Origin: Haloferax massiliensis
GTDB lineage: Archaea; Halobacteriota; Halobacteria; Halobacteriales; Haloferacaceae
NCBI RefSeq assembly: GCF_001368915.1
Contig: NZ_CSTE01000003.1
Span: 62,001-126,000, forward strand
DNA: 64,000 nucleotides
Reading direction: 5' to 3'
The notes below the pieces were generated by a model that worked only from the letters and a program-made list of their open reading frames with translations, was not told the origin of the DNA and ran no database searches. The translations under genes were made by a program, and so were the position numbers. Shown here in pieces: positions 61,725 to 64,000 of this stretch. Position 1 is the first letter of the stretch; each line of letters begins with the position of its first letter.

Positions 61725-62729
61725 TTACTCCTCACCCACCGAGATGCGCGGGTCGATGAGCGTGTACGTGAGGTCGGCGATGAAGATGGCGGTCAGCGAA
61801 ATCGCCGTGAACACGAGGAGCGTGCCCATCAAAAGCGGGTAGTCCTGCGTCTTGACCGCCTCGAACATCAGGAGGCCCATGCCCGGGTACGCGAAGACCT
61901 CCTCGACGATGACGGCGCTGCTGAAGACGCCGGCGATGCCGATCATGAACTGCGTGTACATCGGGAGGATGGAGTTGTGCCCGAGGTACTGCGTGGCGAT
62001 GCGGGTCTCGCGGAGACCCCGCAGTTGCGCCACGCGGATGTAGTCCTCGCCGAGGACGCGAATCGCGTTGCCGCGCATGGCGAGCGCGCCGGAGGTCGCG
62101 AGCGCGCCCATCGAAATCGCCGGGAGCGCCGCGTGTTGCACGAGGCTGAGCATGAACTCGGGGTTGTACCCCGCGGCGATTCCCGAGCCGATGCGGCCGC
62201 CCGTCGGGAAGTAGTTGTTCTGGATGGCGAGGAAGTAGATGAGCACGACGCCGACGATGTAGTACGGAATCGAGTTGAGCCCGATGATGAGCGATGACAC
62301 CGTGGAGTCGAACCGCGACTTCTCGCGGTAGGCCGTCATCACGCCGAGGAAGATGCTCAGCGAGTAACCCAGCGCGAGCGCGTAGACGCTGATGAACATC
62401 GACCACGGGATGCGCTGCATGATGAGCGTCGTGACCTCCTCGTTTTTGAAGAACGAGGTGCCGAGGTCCTGCCGGAGAATCACGTCAGACGCGTAATTGA
62501 AGTACTGTACGTGCATCGGCTGGTCCGGGTTCACGTTCGTGTAGAGCTGTATCATCCTGTTCAGTCGGTCGATGTCGACGCTCCCGCCGCTCTGCGAGAG
62601 AATCACGCTCCGCATCGCTTCCGTCGGCCCGCCGGGCATGGCCTGATACAGCAGAAACGAGACCGTCATCGTGACGAGAAACGTCAGTATCGCTTGCCCG
62701 AGACGCTTCAACAAATACTTTGGTGTCAT
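61725..62729 (-). CDS. Second importer: ABC permease (DppB type)
   Basis: A 334-residue permease: LGQAILTFLVTMTVSFLLYQ forms the first helix with AMPGGPTEAM after it, and GEDYIRVAQLRGLRETRI is the ATPase-contact loop. It is preceded by 73 bp of AT-rich sequence after the binding-protein gene. Confidence 0.86.
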   Translation of the reverse strand: MTPKYLLKRLGQAILTFLVTMTVSFLLYQAMPGGPTEAMRSVILSQSGGSVDIDRLNRMIQLYTNVNPDQPMHVQYFNYASDVILRQDLGTSFFKNEEVTTLIMQRIPWSMFISVYALALGYSLSIFLGVMTAYREKSRFDSTVSSLIIGLNSIPYYIVGVVLIYFLAIQNNYFPTGGRIGSGIAAGYNPEFMLSLVQHAALPAISMGALATSGALAMRGNAIRVLGEDYIRVAQLRGLRETRIATQYLGHNSILPMYTQFMIGIAGVFSSAVIVEEVFAYPGMGLLMFEAVKTQDYPLLMGTLLVFTAISLTAIFIADLTYTLIDPRISVGEE

Positions 62730-62802
62730 TATTAATAGTTTGGCTTCTAGCGTGAGAGAGCTTAATTGTGGTGGTTAAGCCCGTTGGGGGTGCCGTCTCA
62801 CC
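62730..62802. promoter_or_regulatory. Spacer between binding-protein gene and permease genes
   Basis: 73 bp, the largest gap inside the transporter operon, with ATTAATAGTTTGG and a GC-rich inverted stretch near 62777-62797. It may attenuate transcription so the binding protein is made in excess, a common arrangement for such operons. Confidence 0.35.
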
Positions 62803-64000
62803 TTACTGCGAGTTCGAGCTAATCCATCCGTTCTTGAACGAGAACTCGCCCGGCCGGTTCGTGTTGAGTTCGTAGTCGTCGCCCGTCGGCATGGAGAAGT
62901 CCTGCGTATCGCCCCAGTAGCCGGAGTCCTCCTCGACGAAGACGAAGTCGGGAAGCGCGTAGTTGAACCACTGGACGAGGTCGCGGGTTCGCTCTCTGAC
63001 CTGTTCTGCCGACTCGGAGTTCGGCAGGTCGTTCATCAGTTTCGCGGGCTGAATCTCCCTGCCGCTGCCCGAAATCTCGGCCGCGCCGACCTCGCTCGGG
63101 ATGGTCGTCGTAAAGGGCTTGCCCGTCGGACCGGTCTCGTTCCCGCTGGACGGGTCGCCGACCTCGATGCCGTAGAAGTTGTTCGAGAAGTACGCCGTCG
63201 GGTGCCACAGCGCCTTCGCGACGTGCCATATCCAGAAGATGTCCGCCTCGTACGTCTGGAGGCGCTGGTAGTAGTCGGTCGAGCTGACGGTGCTGATTTC
63301 GGTCTGGAGGCCGAACGCGTTGAGCTGGTCGTTGAAGACCTTCGTGGCCTGCACCTGGGTGTTGTTGTTCTGCGTGAGGACGGTGAACGTGAAGGACTCG
63401 CCGTTCGGGTCGACCCACGTGCCGTTCTCCTTGGTGTAGCCGGCGTCTTCGAGCAGTTGCGTCGCGGTTTCGAGGTCCTTGCCGACCGGGTAGTCGATGA
63501 GCTGGTCGACGAAGTCCGAACCGAGGTACTCGTCGTGAATCGTCGAGCGCAGCGCCGTCTGGTTCTCGGCGGGCTCGCCGACGGTCCCGGCCTGCCGCAT
63601 CGCGGCGACCATCGACTCGAAGTCCACCGCGTTGACGATGGCGCGTCGGACGGGGAGCCGCGCGATGTGCTCGTTTTTGAAGTTGAACGTGAACTTCTGG
63701 GTGCGGAACCAGTTGAGCCGGTAGACGTTCTCGATGTTGTCCGGGTACCGGGACTGCTGGGACTCCGACATGAGCACGTCGGGGTTCATGTCGAGCTGGT
63801 CGTTCACCGACAGCGACTCCACGTCGGAGGTCGTCTCGGGGATGATGCGCACCTTCGGGATGTCCGTGCGGCTCGCGTACGGGTGGTCTTCGAACTTTTC
63901 GAGGATGGTCTCCGAGGAGTTGAAGCCGGTGACGCGGTACAGCGCGTTGCCGAGTCCCTCGTCGATGAGCTGCTGGGTGGTGATGCTCATATCGAGGAGG
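62803..64000 (-). CDS. Second importer: family 5 solute-binding protein, partial
   Basis: The C-terminal 398 or so residues of an SBP_bac_5 protein; the frame is open to the window edge, so the Tat/lipobox N-terminus lies outside. Recognisable are NEHIARLPVRRAIVNAVDFE, ATQLLEDAGYTKENGTWVDP and FTFTVLTQNNNTQVQA. The internal ATG at 63990 is not the true start. Likely surface lipoprotein delivering substrate to the permeases that follow. Confidence 0.85.
   Translation of the reverse strand, partial: LLDMSITTQQLIDEGLGNALYRVTGFNSSETILEKFEDHPYASRTDIPKVRIIPETTSDVESLSVNDQLDMNPDVLMSESQQSRYPDNIENVYRLNWFRTQKFTFNFKNEHIARLPVRRAIVNAVDFESMVAAMRQAGTVGEPAENQTALRSTIHDEYLGSDFVDQLIDYPVGKDLETATQLLEDAGYTKENGTWVDPNGESFTFTVLTQNNNTQVQATKVFNDQLNAFGLQTEISTVSSTDYYQRLQTYEADIFWIWHVAKALWHPTAYFSNNFYGIEVGDPSSGNETGPTGKPFTTTIPSEVGAAEISGSGREIQPAKLMNDLPNSESAEQVRERTRDLVQWFNYALPDFVFVEEDSGYWGDTQDFSMPTGDDYELNTNRPGEFSFKNGWISSNSQ

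Noticed and set aside
1..64000. tRNA, rRNA, CRISPR array, toxin-antitoxin pair or phage-defence system
   Set aside because: No clover-leaf-like, spacer-repeat or defence-gene signals were recognised; gene content is metabolic throughout.

Overview
This is a high-GC, halophilic archaeal window. Its proteins are strongly acidic, its promoters are TATA-type with many genes apparently leaderless, its secreted binding proteins carry Tat/lipobox signals, and genes overlap by 4 bp. Gene content and order closely match what I recall of the Haloferax volcanii megaplasmid pHV3, so the source is probably a Haloferax species. That species call is from memory, not a search.

Layout: (1) 1-5785 is the end of a pentose (xylose/arabinose) catabolic locus: two sugar ABC ATPases (xacJ partial, xacK), pentonate dehydratase (xacD), alpha-ketoglutarate semialdehyde dehydrogenase (xacF) and the IclR-type regulator (xacR). 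(2) 6446-16662 is an iron-siderophore locus. Six translationally coupled genes have the order of the bacterial rhbABCDEF (rhizobactin 1021/schizokinen-type) cluster, and a Tat lipoprotein binding protein lies upstream. Four palindromic DtxR/SirR-like iron boxes mark three promoters. (3) 16741-34581 is a cobalamin (corrin ring) locus: cbiE-cbiC-cobN, a divergent chelatase chlID fusion, then the long minus-strand run cbiT-L-F-G-H1-H2-ferredoxin-unknown-cbiX-DUF3209-PQQ propeller. A divergent cobalt transporter cbtB-cbtA plus a [2Fe-2S] thioredoxin-like ferredoxin follows. (4) 34706-40515 is an amino-acid catabolic locus: two Lrp/AsnC regulators, an APC permease, a semialdehyde dehydrogenase and a class III aminotransferase. 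(5) 40720-51389 is one nine-gene operon joining a complete dipeptide-type ABC importer to a hydantoinase A protein and three DUF917 proteins. (6) 52111-64000 is a sugar/uronate-like catabolic locus: SMP-30 lactonase, GlcG/HbpS-like protein, GH28 glycosidase, sulfatase and enolase-superfamily dehydratase, followed by a second family-5 ABC importer whose binding protein runs off the window.

How it works together: most blocks pair an importer with the enzymes for its likely cargo. The siderophore genes would make a citrate-based dihydroxamate from diaminobutyrate via 1,3-diaminopropane under iron control. The cobalamin genes combine an early (CbiX) and a late (CobN/ChlID) cobalt chelatase, with no recognisable CbiD or CbiJ in the window, and carry several uncharacterised conserved proteins. 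The best leads are a LAGLIDADG/WhiA-like protein lacking catalytic acids inside the cobalamin operon, a 15-residue-periodic Cys-Gly-(Gly/Ala) repeat tail on CbiH2, tandem iron-box promoters producing small leader ORFs, and candidate operators at the cobalt and amino-acid loci. No tRNA, rRNA, CRISPR array or intact insertion sequence was seen.
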